A DNA stretch of 64,000 nt from Antedon bifida (taxonomy: Eukaryota > Echinodermata > Crinoidea > Comatulida > Antedonidae): the NCBI GenBank assembly GCA_963402885.1, contig OY727093.1, positions 5,084,001 through 5,148,000 of the forward strand. Direction: 5' to 3'. The notes under the pieces are model-generated. The model saw nothing but the letters and a program-made list of their open reading frames with translations, ran no database searches and was not told where the DNA came from. The position numbers were made by a program, and so were the translations under genes. Below are positions 49,401 through 62,314 of the stretch, piece by piece; within the stretch, counting starts at the first letter, position 1, and each line of letters starts with the position of its first letter.

Positions 49401-52400
49401 TTCTTCTACTGTTTTTAATAAAAATTGTTTTTTTTTTCTCAGGATCCAATTTTACAAAAACCAAATGGCTTATGCTGGATATTAATGTCAGACACAGACT
49501 CAGTTGAGAAAGCAGTCAGACTGTATGAATCAGGCCAGGTAATAAGATAATCACACGGTTATAAAGAAACCTTTGTTACATCTTGTCTTTATTAACATTG
49601 CTAAATACATCCATCAGCGATGATAACAACACATAAGCCTGTTTGACTTGTGTGCATCAGCTGAAGTAATAATGTCAGTCTTGTTCGTCTTCTACAAATC
49701 CATCATTTTTTTGAATTATTAAAGAGATCTTTCGTCGAGGGAATTACACATACAAAATTATCTGATTTTTATATGATCTGTTTCATCGCACACTGAGCCG
49801 ACAGAAGGACAATTTTGTATTGTTTCAATTCTAATGCCAAGAAACTTTCATTCACATTTTACACAAGTAGTATCATGGCCCTCTTGGGAGTTTTTGATAC
49901 ACCTCTCAAATACGGAATAAGGCACTGTGAAGTCTTGAATCAGTATTCTGTGGGGACGCAGAAAATTGGTGTATCATTGTTATATGTTTTGTAGAGGCTT
50001 TCATGGGAATTAAAAATTTAATTTTAGTTTAATTTATTGGATCAAGATGCTAGACCTTGTCTTTTAAAAGATCATATTACGTCCATCCGTAATCTAATTT
50101 TGATGAACTTTATTGGTTTCAGTGAACTTGAACAAAAGTGTCTTTATATCCTGTCAGGTGGCGTGCAGTGAGACTACTGCCCTCTATAACAAGCGTGTAA
50201 TTGTAACTTTTTAGAATTTTGCAATCTTGAGCTCAAATAAACACAGGGGTGCATGGGACAACTGACAAATTAATGACCTGTTTTATTACTGATGGTTTTA
50301 TTGTTGTAGTTAGCTTTCATCACTAATGATAACTGAATATAAGCAATTCCTAAACATGGTAGAAAATAAACGTTTAGGTACAGTACTTAGGCCAATTAAG
50401 GGTCATGTCCAAGCTACTAACTTCTATGCTCAACAGACCGGTAAATGGATTTTGCACCATGACAAGTTGACTGAAACCTTTTTGTTTTGTTACTAATCCC
50501 TAAATATTTATTATTTTGAGTTTTTTAATATTTAATTTTATTTCTTTTTGTGGTAACTGATAGTAAATGCAGTTTATGGTAACTCTGCCAACTTAAAATT
50601 AGAAGTATTAACAATTATAATTATTTATTTTCTTCTAGGCTCGTTTATTCAACCAGGCCTATATAATATCTAGACTGGATGTTATCATTACTGATGTGAA
50701 GTTAGAAGGGGTAGAAAATAAAGCACAGTGAGTAGATGATTCAAAGTCTTTGTCCTTGGTACCCACCAAGGTGCTTACCTTGCTTATACCCTCACCTATA
50801 CCTATATACTTATCTACACCCTTCCTCAAACAATGGCATAGGGCGTGCAACCAAGCTAAACAATGCAGGGTGGTAATCAAATGAAATGCAACACACCCAT
50901 CTAAATATTGACATTGTTCACAAAAATAAGCCTATAATTAAAATATTCAACAAAAATATATTAACCAAATCATAGAGATATCTATAATATCTCTATGTTG
51001 ACTATAACATCTCTATGACCAAATCTAAGACAGCTACAGTCACCAACAAAAGAAACTATAGCTTTAAAATGACCTGTAAACAAAAATATTAACGCAAAAA
51101 CCAAAATATATTTCTACAGGTGTATAAACAATGTTAGCAAGTCTCTTGATGTTTTTAAAATACTTATTTAAATTTTACAGATGTTTAATTTGAAATATTT
51201 AGTAAAAATTGAAGGCCAATTATCAATTAGCTTCCTGAATTATATTTAGGGCTCCAGAATGATAAGTAGGCTGGTGAATTTAACCATTATATTACGCATA
51301 GCGCTATGCATAATTCCCGACAGAGACCTGTAAGATATCAGAAAGTTAGTCTATACATACTTTACATGTATAATTCTCAACAGAGGTCTGTGGGCGGATG
51401 CATTGGTTTTGAAAAGTACTAAGTACCACCAATGTTATGTGATATTGGTTTGTCGTTGATAAGATTACAACATAATGGTGACTGGTTTAGAGTGATAAAA
51501 TGATAATTAACCTCTCATTAACCTAAGAAAAAAATCACTTGCAACCACATAATCTCTGAAACGTCATATTAATATTTTTTTTTGTAACCTGATGGTGCTA
51601 CAGTATAGCCTGGATGGTAATTTAATTGAGTACCTTTATAATAATTATTTCATATTACAGTACGCCCATACAGTAATTTACTCTCAATCTATAGCTATAA
51701 CTAAGCCGGAACAGGCCCATAGTTTTGTGTTCGCATTAGATTTGATATAATAAAATAAAGTTTTGATGCTTTGTTTGATCTATGATACCAGTGGCCTACC
51801 TAACGCATTAAAAAAAGAATCAAATACTGTAACCCCAATTGATATCACCCCATTGGTGTAAGGCATTCCCCAGTGCCAAATCCATGTTACTTTTATAATA
51901 AAGCGTTTATTTTTTAGTATAGTTACAAATATTAATGATTAATGTTTACTTTTACGTGCAAGTTGTAATGTACTATGTAATTCCAAGTATTATAAAGCAA
52001 AACAAGCCAATGGAATTTCCTTTCCAATTTATGATGACTGCGTAAAATCAATAATTTTGTAATGTGTGATTTATTACCGTTAGCTTCTTGCTACTTTCTT
52101 GCTATTTCGCGACACCAGCCATTAAGAGCAAACTATTTTTGGCATTCGCATTACGAGTCAAGTCCACATACCTTGTGGGATGAAAATGTTTGCATACCTA
52201 CTGTATAATACTGCATTACATTAGTTACTATTACAGTAAAACTCTATAGCAAAATGTCCCAGGGCAGACACTCTTAATAAAGGTAAAAGGTAAAGGTATT
52301 TATATTTGTCCTCAAGCTTAACTAAGTGTGCAGAAGGTTCTATTGTAATCTACATTAATGGATACATACACATATATAATTTATACAAATTTTAATTTCA

Positions 52401-52613
52401 TTTATTAAAAATGGATTGATACCTTGCGTTCCATTGCTCTGTGAATATTAATTATTATTTTTTTATAGGGAAGAGATGGAGCGACGAGCAAAACAACGAG
52501 ATGCCGAGAACGAGGAGCATCGTGCTCTTCTTGAGACGAGTTTTGCGGCATCAAAAGCAAGACATGAATATGCTGCTGCTAACCCAGCCTACGCTGATGG
52601 CAGGATATGGTAG
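43462..52613 (+). CDS. Large LRR protein with MGCGGSK start, acidic region and RRM-like domain (frame break in first coding exon)
   Basis: Not a family I recognise. Exons: 43462-44586, 44737-44930, 45156-45281, 45378-45514, 45608-45749, 45881-46006, 46148-46262, 46393-46587, 46670-46912, 47100-47317, 47399-47624, 47867-48103, 48604-48683, 48892-49017, 49443-49538, 50639-50727, 52469-52613; stop TAG 52611-52613. All junctions fit one frame except inside the first exon, where one base seems missing near 43826-43832; allowing for that, about 1206 residues. Start MGCGGSK is an N-myristoylation/palmitoylation signal (G2, C3). Residues 10-375 are acidic, low complexity, with repeated D-G-S-T-G motifs. 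Residues about 420-950 are ribonuclease-inhibitor-type LRRs (LDLSGNHIGPQAF, LKLSGNRITDNSI). Residues about 1060-1145 look like an RRM (RNP2-like VYLAGL, weak RNP1-like NGLCWILM). The tail is charged, ending ADGRIW. Suggests a membrane-tethered scaffold; function unknown. Confidence 0.85.
43597..43825 (+). repeat. Internal 55-bp duplication in the LRR gene's acidic exon
   Basis: GATAATAGGAATGTGTGCGA through TTTACATCATCAG occurs at 43597-43651 and again at 43771-43825, offset 174 bp (58 codons), with one visible difference. Both copies read DNRNVCEEQTT(V/M)QPFTSS. The frame break lies just after the second copy. Confidence 0.85.
48129..48321. mobile_element. 193-bp hAT-type MITE in an LRR-gene intron
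   Basis: Starts CAGTGGCATAAAGG and ends ACATTACACCACTG (complement CAGTGGTGTAATGT). Flanking 8-bp words ATACTGTA (48121-48128) and ATACTCTA (48322-48329) match at seven of eight bases, with T at position 2 and A at position 8 as in hAT target duplications. It follows the donor at 48104 by 25 bp. The reading frame of the preceding exon stays open through it. Confidence 0.7.
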
Positions 52614-53190
52614 TGGAAGGCATCACTACAACGTAGGAATTAATTAATCCTCTGCGTCCATCTTTACCAATGTCAAAGGCGGGAAATTATTCAAAAAACA
52701 ATGTTCCGATTTCTGGCCGTGGAGTACAATATTTACAGCGCACACAACTGAGTTTGGTTTTCTGACGAATACACAAAGTATTAATTGAAAAGTATACAAA
52801 AAGCTGAACGTGTAATAGTACCATTAAATATAACCATTAGATATCCATTTTACTGTTCAGTAAAACAAATTGAATGGCATATAATACGAAATTAACCAAT
52901 CAAATGCAAGGATACACTCAGGTGATACACTGATATACAAAAACATATGGAATCTGTAAACGTTTTTGTAAAACAGTGTGAATTTATATTGTAATTTTTA
53001 AATCCCTATTTCAAAAGCCAGATTTATATAACACACATGTGTGAATTGCCTTGTTTATAGACATTGCTATCTATATTTCTAAAGAATTATTTATTATTAG
53101 ACTATCTTTGTAAATATTTTTTCTCAGAAAGATATATATTATATTTTACTTTCATTTTGTTAAACGTGATATTTGGTGCTTTGATGTGCA

Positions 53191-53196
53191 AATAAA
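53191..53196 (+). promoter_or_regulatory. Poly(A) signal AATAAA of the LRR gene
   Basis: AATAAA lies 578 bp after the stop at 52613, with another AATAAA near 53222. The 3'UTR between is A+T-rich and shows no other gene. Confidence 0.45.
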
Positions 53197-53644
53197 TACT
53201 GGTGCTGTGTCTTTGTCTCTGAATAAATTAAATAAGTTAATGCTGGGTAATTTAATTTTGCTTTGTATCATGCGACTGTTTTTTGTCCGTCTGTCATAGC
53301 TCTATTGTTTTAAATTGGCCGAGTGCCCTAACTACAGTAACAGTATCTTGGTTGTGAATATGTATTGAGGAAATAGACTAATCAATTCCAAATATTGTAA
53401 TGCATTAATTAAAAGAGGATGCTGTTACAAATATTAATGTAATTGAAGTGTCTCTATTGTAATTAAGTTTCTCGGCCCAATACATATTTAGTAAATAATA
53501 CTGACGCTGTGTATGTAACTTGTTTTATATATTTTCGAAGAAAATGAAATATGGTCAATAATTTTATTGTAATTTGTCCAATTTCGTATCTGTCTTTTAT
53601 GTCTGTCACGGACCTATTTTAAAGTTTTAAATTGCTATTGTGCC

Positions 53645-53745
53645 TAAAGCTCTGTCTACACTATCAAACTTTATGTGTGATGTGCCCATATATGGACACG
53701 ATGACGTCATATCACTACCATATTTGGACACAACACAGTTGTCCC
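53645..53745. mobile_element. Hairpin MITE, family A, right-truncated
   Basis: TAAAGCTCTGTCTACACTAT, then GTGCCCATATATGGACACGA and ATCACTACCATATTTGG. The right terminal repeat is missing. Confidence 0.75.
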
Positions 53746-53942
53746 GTTTTGTCTAGTTTCATTTATGCTATAATAACACACTGTTGACTTCTTGGCAGTA
53801 AATGAACTTATTCCTTAATTTACTTGTAGAACAACTAATTAATCAGATTAAACACTTTTATGCAAATACAAAATAGATACGTGACAGTATTATTGACATT
53901 TGTAATATTGAGATCTCATTGACAACTGATTGCTTGACGAGT

Positions 53943-54014
53943 GGTTCTATGGTGTAATGGTTAGCACTCTGGACTTTGAATCCAGCGATCCGAGTTCAAG
54001 TCTCGGTAGAACCT
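53943..54014 (+). tRNA. tRNA-Gln (anticodon UUG), copy 1
   Basis: 72 nt that fold as a cloverleaf. Acceptor GGTTCTA (53943-53949) pairs with TAGAACC (54007-54013). The anticodon stem is CTGGA/TCCAG with loop CTTTGAA, giving TTG at positions 34-36 (glutamine, CAA). The B box GAGTTCAAGTCTC forms the T arm. No intron, and CCA is not encoded, as usual in eukaryotes. A T-rich stretch follows. Confidence 0.95.
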
Positions 54015-55089
54015 CATTTATTTTGTACGAATATTATAATAATTTTTTGGCAACTTCACTTTTACAACAGTGGCACACTTTGAAGACAAAGGTGCGTTCA
54101 ACTTAAAATGAAACAAAATAAATGCCAAAAAAAACCCAGCTGATACTCAAATGAGCTATGGACAAAATAAGTACTGATATTACTACAACCTATTCCTTAT
54201 AAGTGAGTCACGTGACTGATTTCTGAAGACGAGTAGGCCTCTAAACTCAATGGAAGCAGATTACAATTCATTTAATAGTATTGATCATTCTTATTGATAT
54301 CCAACAGACACAATTTCAAAGAACACATCGCGTCTGACATACTGACACCCTCCGTCTCCTGTTCCATCATCTTCAAAACAACACCACCATAAAATGACAA
54401 CATGTTCCCAAAACTTGTCTGTCAAATTGGTTCAAATTTAATCCAATATTTGTCAGATTGCATGTAATTCTGTTGGGAAAACGAATTAGTGTATTTGAGT
54501 TTAAGTCATATTTTGGAAAGATTCCAAGTTTGCTGGGTCCTACGTTTCTTATCTTATTTTTTATCTTGTTACAGGCTCATCAAACTTATCATCTTATCCG
54601 TTTATATTTAGTAGTTTTGTGAATAATACAACCATGGTTTATGTGCCCTGTAAATGACAACGAAAGGGAGGCCCTTCTCTTCTAAGACTTTAAAATCTCG
54701 GGTAGAAGAAATCCTGCCTCCGTCCACAGGCAAATGGCCCTAATGGTGGTGTCAAGAAATCCGCCTCTATTACAATAACTTTTGCGCGAATTGTTAAAAG
54801 ACTAAACGATTGAAATGTTAAAATACCATCATAAAAGTGTAGGAATGGATATCATCAAAATGTTAACTGGGATTAATTATGACTATTAATCCTTAGGCCC
54901 TAAACAAAAAAAAACATTAATCCGCCCACTATTTGCAAACAAAAAGGCACACAATAAGCAGAATCAGGCTATAAAGAATATACACAAAGGATTGACAACA
55001 TTACGGACGCAGCGGATTTGTCTATCAATTTGACAAGTGTCAAATTGGTGTGTTGAAGATCTCCTTGACAGACTAGACACGCAACAGCC
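54015..55089. other. Spacer between the two tRNA-Gln genes
   Basis: I see no gene. Short shared words before each tRNA (for example AGATCTC.TTGACA) hint that a longer unit was duplicated and has since diverged, but the similarity is too weak to define ends. Confidence 0.45.
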
Positions 55090-55161
55090 GGTTCTATGGT
55101 GTAATGGTTAGCACTCTGGACTTTGAATCCAGCGATCCGAGTTCAAGTCTCGGTAGAACCT
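55090..55161 (+). tRNA. tRNA-Gln (anticodon UUG), copy 2
   Basis: Identical over the 72 nt to the copy at 53943-54014, with the same anticodon loop CTTTGAA and T arm. Followed within a few bases by TTTTTT (55165-55170), a standard polymerase III terminator. Confidence 0.95.
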
Positions 55162-56070
55162 CACTTTTTTGCATGAATATTGAAGTGCCCTCGGCCGATT
55201 GTAAAATTGTAATTATTACTAATGGATGTTGTGTAATGTAAGTTTTAATTTAAATATGTATTAAAAGAAAATATTATTGAATAAATTCTCTGAAAAGGAA
55301 AATATTTTATAAAAAAATTAAAAAAATTATATGTATAATAATTTTTTTATTTAATCATGATCGCCACAAGGTTTTTATTTTTATCATTTAAGTAAACCTA
55401 ATTAAATAATGTAAATATATGACTGATGATATAAAACCGTTATTTTTTTTTAATGAATTTATTTTCTTACAAAATGATTCTTAAGGCGTAATATCTTTAT
55501 AAGTAATTTCACGTTAGAATCAGTAGTTTGTAGTTTCATTTTAGTAGTTTAGTTAAATAAGAAATGACGATGCGTATTTAAAACACGAACGATAATTATG
55601 AACAAAACTATTACGATGCAGTAATAGATTCGCTTTATGAGTTTATTTTTAAACCTAGCTTTTTTTAACGAAAGTGTCAGTTGAATAACAACATCAACTC
55701 CATTGATGAACGTCATTCAATCACTTTGACTAAATAAGGTTAAATGATTCGTTCTTGCCCGAAGTTCCATAAAGATAAATAGATACATAAAAAGATAACT
55801 AAAGTCTGGCACCACGAAGGGGAGAAAATTGAAAATAAAATGTATTAATAGAAATTAACATTAACCATCCTAAAAGACAGAACGGGATGATCGTAGCCTA
55901 TAAGCATGAAATATGATAAATCCAAGAAAAAAGAAATATATTTATACAAAATTACTTAAATACACAGTTAGGCCTAATGATTGTTTTAAAATGTATTAAA
56001 ACAAAAGAAACTAAAAGGAGAAAAAATAATAAAAAAGAGAAAATATTAATAATGTTATGAAATTTTTTTT

Positions 56071-56340
56071 AAATTTAGGCCTATCGAAATGAATTATTTA
56101 AAATTCAATACTTACCTACCTTATTTAAGTATCTTATTAATTTATATTATTGTAATAGTTTATGAAAGAAAGAAAATAAATGTTTACGTTGAACTTGATA
56201 AGAAAATTAAATTTAGGCCTATCGAAATGAATTATTTGAAATTCAATACTTACCTACCTTATTTAAGTACCTTATTAATTTATATTATTGTAATAGTTTA
56301 TGAAAGAAAGAAAATAAATGTTTACGTTGAAAGAAATGAT
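56071..56340 (+). repeat. Tandem duplication, 138-bp unit, two copies
   Basis: ATTTAGGCCTATCGAAATGA begins each copy (56073 and 56211). The copies differ at only a few positions (for example AAGTATCTTA versus AAGTACCTTA). The duplicated open frame is a by-product. Confidence 0.9.
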
Positions 56341-58659
56341 TATAAAATGATGTGTAACTAAAACCTGTTATTTTCTGTGACGCAAAACAACGTTTAATTT
56401 GCATTTTATTTAAAGCATATTCATGACTTTATGTATAGTAATTTAACTCGTTTAAATTGTATTGTACAGTATTAATCGGTAATTAAATGACTGTAAAGAG
56501 TGCGTAATTGAGTCAATTCACAAGAGATCGATTCCCAGTCGAATTATAAATGGAATCGATACGATATCTTAAGATTACCAATACATTTAATAAATTAACA
56601 ACCTCCAAGTAGTCACACATACGTAAAAGAAAATAGGTCATTAATATGAAATTGAGATGAAATTGATATGAAATTGATATGAAATTGATATGAAAATAAT
56701 TTGTTTAAATTGACGGTATTTTTCAATTGGAGTATGTCCTTAATGTGACACACTTTAGCAGTAACCTGTTAATATTAATTAAATGATAAGAAATTATTCA
56801 ATTTCCAAACGACTTGTTTACGACTTTTGTATTGAAATTTTTATATCATAAAGGATAATAATAAACATGAAGTTCAAAGTGGTTAAGTGGAACATTATAT
56901 CAGTCAAATGTATTAATATAGACACAAATAGAGTGTATAAACGAAAGTAATAAAACCCTTCTTTAGACCGAACATTGTATGATCGTACACTATAGCCTAA
57001 AATACATAAACCAACCAACGTTCATTTAGATAATGATAAGGCAGTTCTAAAAATTGATAGATATTTCTTTGCATTTATATCATATCGTTTTCTCACAAAA
57101 ATCTAGAAGTTTTCATCTCATATTTAACGCTTCTTTCGTGTAAAATAGATAACATTTTGATGAACAATCAAATGATGTTATTATAGAATTTGCATCATAA
57201 ACTACTAAATAGGACATTACACTGTCAAATGGGGCCTTATTATGACATCTGTTAATACAAACAACAGTATTTAGCTCTAAATATAACTAATATAGGAAAA
57301 CGACTGGAAAGTGTGCTATAATAACTTGTCACCTAATCGTTGTATTAATCCCGGCCTCGTTGATCTAAAAAATACATGTTGTGGAAAGACGGCATATCAG
57401 GAGAGCTCTGTTCACATATTCTGTACAATCTTATATCTATTCAATCGCATTACTATAACCTAACGCATAGAGATATTATAGTGAAATGCCTAACGTAACA
57501 AACAATTCCTTAACACCAACAAATGTATTCCTCGGGCTCTATGATGACGAATACACAAAAGTGCTGATAAACTGATTGACCTTAGACGAAGTACAAAGCA
57601 ATTATTATGATTATTCTCTATATATTTTGTACCGAATGCTAATTCGGAAATAATTAGCATATTATGTTTTAAATAACCACCATCTCCCTAGGTCTCAATT
57701 ATATAATAAGTATTTAATAAGGTTACCGACCTAAGACTCCAACATTTTTGTTAGATCGACTAGAAAATCGATAGATTGCATTACGATCACTGAAAATTCT
57801 ATGAATTAGAATTCAAGAATACCACAATAACATGTATTAGGCCTATAATCTTATATTAGAACTATAATACGCCGAACGCCTTTTGAAGCTATGCAAGAAA
57901 TAAAATTCCAGTTCAGACATAGGCCTAAACTCACACAGAATGCGTGATATCAGAGGTCTAATATTTGTCATAACAGGATTTGACACTTCAAAATAGCAGA
58001 CAATATTTTAGGTCAATTTCCTAATTATAAGTCCACTCTTGAGCAGTTGTTAGAGCTTCTGCTCTTTATGGGTATATTGATGTCGTCTGCTATTGTGCAT
58101 ACGTCATAACTTGGCCAGAACGTGCAAATGTGTTCGCTAAACTGCCTGATCTAAAAATAAACCAGGCCTAATGTATTCACAGCTTTAAAATTGGTTTGTC
58201 AAGATACAATGTTTCTTAAAATATGTTTATGGTTTTAATTCGTGCTTACTGTATAGCCAATTAAAATTGTGGTGTTTGTATTTATCTTTATTTTGTTATT
58301 CAAGGCCAGTGCACTTTTAAATTGAAAACAAAATGAAATGTTGGTATGACTGTGGATACAAATTGTATCAAATATATTTTTGCATTGTTTTAACCAACGG
58401 GTTCTCATCCAAATCTAATGTATGTGTCCTAACCATTCAATGAACATAATTATATTGATTTAATTAAGAAACTAAACAAAACCTATAGAAGTGTTGTTTA
58501 TCTTATGCAGAATTTACACAGGTCCTAATTGAATTAATATGGATGAAGACATAACCTACATATACAAAGCCAAACATTGGATGTCTTGTCGAATCCAATA
58601 TTGGTTGAATAATTACTGCATTGCGGTATTTGTATCATATTGTATTGTATTGTATTATT

Positions 58660-58790
58660 CATTTACACTGGGTAACCTCTTCAGTCAAAGACTGGTCTCC
58701 CAGAGGGCCCAGTTATGATCAGTGGCTGTGATGTACTACCTGTAGTACATCGAGGGTAACCCCCTACTCGCCCCGAAAGATGTATCTGAA
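58660..58790. repeat. Dispersed repeat, family E copy 3 (opposite orientation)
   Basis: The complement of this segment contains GGGCCCTCTGGGAGACCAGT, CAGCCACTGATCATAACTG and GACTGAAGAGGTTACCCAGT, matching 35545-35650 in order. Function unknown. Confidence 0.7.
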
Positions 58791-61700
58791 ATAATTTTGG
58801 CTAATAATTTTTGAGACAGTTTTCCATTCTATAAAATAAATAGGAATCCCTTAAAATCGTGGAAATGATACATACTTTAACGTCACAAAAAACTTAGAAA
58901 TGGCTATATGCATTTATAACTTTATTACTCATATCATGGCAGGCAATATAGAGATAATGTATAAATAAATTAAATGACATTATCTGTATGTTTTAAAATG
59001 AGGTCTTGGCACGTTTAGATGAACCTTATGTAAGCTTATGTAGAATTACGATGTGTTCAATGTGTTATCTTTTACAGAGTAAGCCTAACTATAATTCATA
59101 AATAACATAAAGTGGATTTATTTGGATGGGGATTTTCAAACTTGAATGGCCGCCTATAAGAATGAATGAATGTCTTAGATTATGACGTCATCGGATTAGA
59201 GACAAAGTATGATGTTTTATTTTATTAGTCACTACGTGACAATATGCAGATAATGTAAAATAAAACATTTTATTTATTAAATGAAATTATTATAGTCTGA
59301 AATAAGTCTTAGCTTGTTATTGATATGATCGGGAAAAGTTCGCAAAGACATGAATTATTTGTATCATGATAGGGCTACTCTATTTGATTTCCCTACGCGA
59401 TGGATTACTCATAATGATGTTAAAATAATAGACAAATAATGTTTGTATAAAATGTTCCGCTCAATTAAATATTTTAAGGATCCTGCCAAGTTTACAAGTA
59501 CATCGAGACTGCTAATAGTTTTATCTACTCTGGGTTCCAGACTGATTTTGACTTGACTTAATATTAGTTAAAAGATAAATTTAGCACATGTGGCGTTTCA
59601 TACGTGTAGGCCTACTACGCGAGCTTGTGAACTCAAACATCGAAAAGCCTCGAAAAACTACAGACTTTGAGCAAGTTTTATCGAGTAGACGTATGTTGAA
59701 TGTTGTTTATTTACGGCTTTCTGTTATGGTTCTTTCTCCCATGAATCACCCTAACGTTGGATTACTACAGAAATGTTACGCGACATTATACATTATGGAC
59801 ATTACCATAACCAACGCTGATTGGTCAGAAGTTGAAATACGCCTGTCTTAACGTTTTGAGGCAAAGGACTCAAATTTGCTACAATGCTATACAGTGTAGA
59901 GGTAAATGCTACAGTGGTAATAGGTCTAACCACTTGTCACTGTTGAGTAGGCCTACTCAACCACTTATGTAGTGACGGAAGCAAAAGGTCAGTGATAATA
60001 AACGCCACTGTATCATTGTGCAAAAAGCAACACGTGCACTTAAATAACAATGCATGTATATTGTCTTTTTTCGACGATATTAAATATGGATTTAATTAAA
60101 ATCATCTGGATTTATAGTTTTTTTGTTTCATACTAGTTTAATTCAATGGACTCCTTCAAGACTGAACTGCGAGGGCGTATCTTTAGATTTCTGACCGTTT
60201 GTCTAGTATAGGTCATGGTCTAGAGGACTATTAAACAAACTACAATTTAATCTACACTTAATTTTAAGATATTGTTCTTGATACTTTGTATATGATTTTC
60301 AAAATTGAAAAATATGTTGTCGTGAATTATCGAAAATTCACGATTTCAATAATTAAAACCAACTAAAATAATTATATCAACAAACACTATTGTATTTCAA
60401 GAGAGGATTAAAATGACTTAAACACAGTTTATGTTGTGATTTTGTTAAGCGCACCCAAATGGCTCCTTGACAAATTAAAACTATTCTACGATTACAATAA
60501 ATGTTTTTACTTTGATTTATATCTGATAAACAAGCTTTTGAATTTCAAGAAATATCACATTTCTAATAATTTATACACATAATGAAATTATACAAGTTTT
60601 AAAGCAAATTTGACGATTCATTAAGTTTGAAGCCAAATATTTAGATTTGTGGGATTGTAATCGGATGTTTTGGTCTATTAGTAACAAAGGGTATTATACA
60701 AGTGTAATTGGTATGGCACCGTTTGATTAGCGTCCTTTATGGTAATTTTGCACCAAAACCTTTATAATTCTTAGGCATAACTCTTTCCAATACTATAGCT
60801 AATTTATTAAGGTTGTAGGCGGATCAAGTAGGCCTATCTATACTAAATTTCGAACATTGCAAAACACATAACATTAAGGTTAAGGATAATTTTACTATTT
60901 TTGTCCCTCCTTCTAATATTTCTGGATCCGACACTTAAAAATACTTTCATCATAATATTAATATAAAATTTGCATGATAAAAAAATAATCATGCGTGAGT
61001 AACCAAGATTAGAAGAGGAAGTTCTTAAAATCGCGACGAGATTCAGACGATACGAATTTAACCGTTAATTTTGTAATTTTAAAGTAAAAACATTATTTGT
61101 TTAATTTTTTTTTCTACGGAAGTGATTAACTTTGATAAACTACAAAATGGCCTATTAAAAGTCTTATTTGATTAATCTTAGCCTACTTTTAATCATCTTT
61201 AATTCATGTTTTGGGGGGACAATACATCTTTAATAGGCTTTGTCAATACACTATATATTTTATTGTAAATGATAAATATGATATATACAATCTTTATTGA
61301 GATTAATAATGAAGTTCTTGGCCAGGTATTCGCCTCTAATTTTTTTTGTTAAAATCAGTTCAAACGAAAAGCATTATCGATTTGATCTCAGTCAATATAA
61401 ACTGTGGTCCTGCTATTGTTTCCGTATTACATTGTATTTCTATTTTATATACAAACTCTTGAATGCATACAGTGAGTCATCGCATAATTTTCAAACATAA
61501 TAGGCGTTGATGTAGAAATAAGTAATGCTATTAAAAATATGCCATAATTGACCCTAGAATAGCCCGACAGGTCGTGTTCATTCATAAAAAAAATGTCTGG
61601 GAATCACCGGCGTAATTATTGTATAATTATTGTTATAGTGAAATAGTCTCACATCACAGATTGACGACGTATTAAAAGATCATTAAAATATAAATACAAA

Positions 61701-62287
61701 CTGTTATTATTTGTTTGTAGTTCAGTAATGTTAGCATTAGCTAGACGCCATTTAGAGTCTCCCGTTGGGGTTAGTTAACAACCAGTACGGTTATTAAGGG
61801 TGTGTCCGAGCCATAATTAATGACTCTTGACGCCCTGGCTAACATCAAACGGGTAGGCACCCTGATTTTAGACTACATCACGTTAATGTTCCTCTTATAC
61901 TTATACACATCATGTAATTTGGATGGTGCCATCTGTAGGGCCTATTATTATTATTTCCCAGTATTTAGTAATTTATTTTGTATTCATTACTTAGTAAGGC
62001 CATTATTAAGCTAATTACCTCTACTCCGAACACACACGGATTATCAGATTTAGATTATCATTTTAACAGATCTACCTGGATAAGCAAAACGTGATCGTGT
62101 TAATTTCTTACTCAATGACGTCATTTTGCAGAAAAAATGCACAGAAAGTTCTAAATTATTTAATTATATAGTATTTGTAAAATTGTAATTTCTAATTACG
62201 AGATAAATATTATCGCATTTTCAAGGTGCACGGTATAGACACGTGCGCGGCCGGATTCATTCAGCTTCCTTCCATAATTGATAAAAC

Positions 62288-62314
62288 CATGGACCTATAA
62301 TGTATAGGTCCATG
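62288..62314. repeat. Perfect 12-bp inverted repeat with flanking direct repeats
   Basis: CATGGACCTATA (62288-62299), three bases, then TATAGGTCCATG (62303-62314). TGATAAAACCA occurs on both sides, overlapping the hairpin ends. The hairpin is small enough to be a template-switch product or a transposon relic. Confidence 0.7.

Noticed and set aside
56089-56361. Open frame for a repeated hydrophobic 90-residue protein
   Set aside because: It only reflects the 138-bp tandem duplication in A+T-rich DNA. There are no splice signals, family motif or gene context.
59588-59851. 87-codon open frame in the last intergenic region
   Set aside because: No recognisable domain or codon pattern, no neighbouring exons, and it contains TAGGCCTA, which elsewhere is confined to non-coding DNA.
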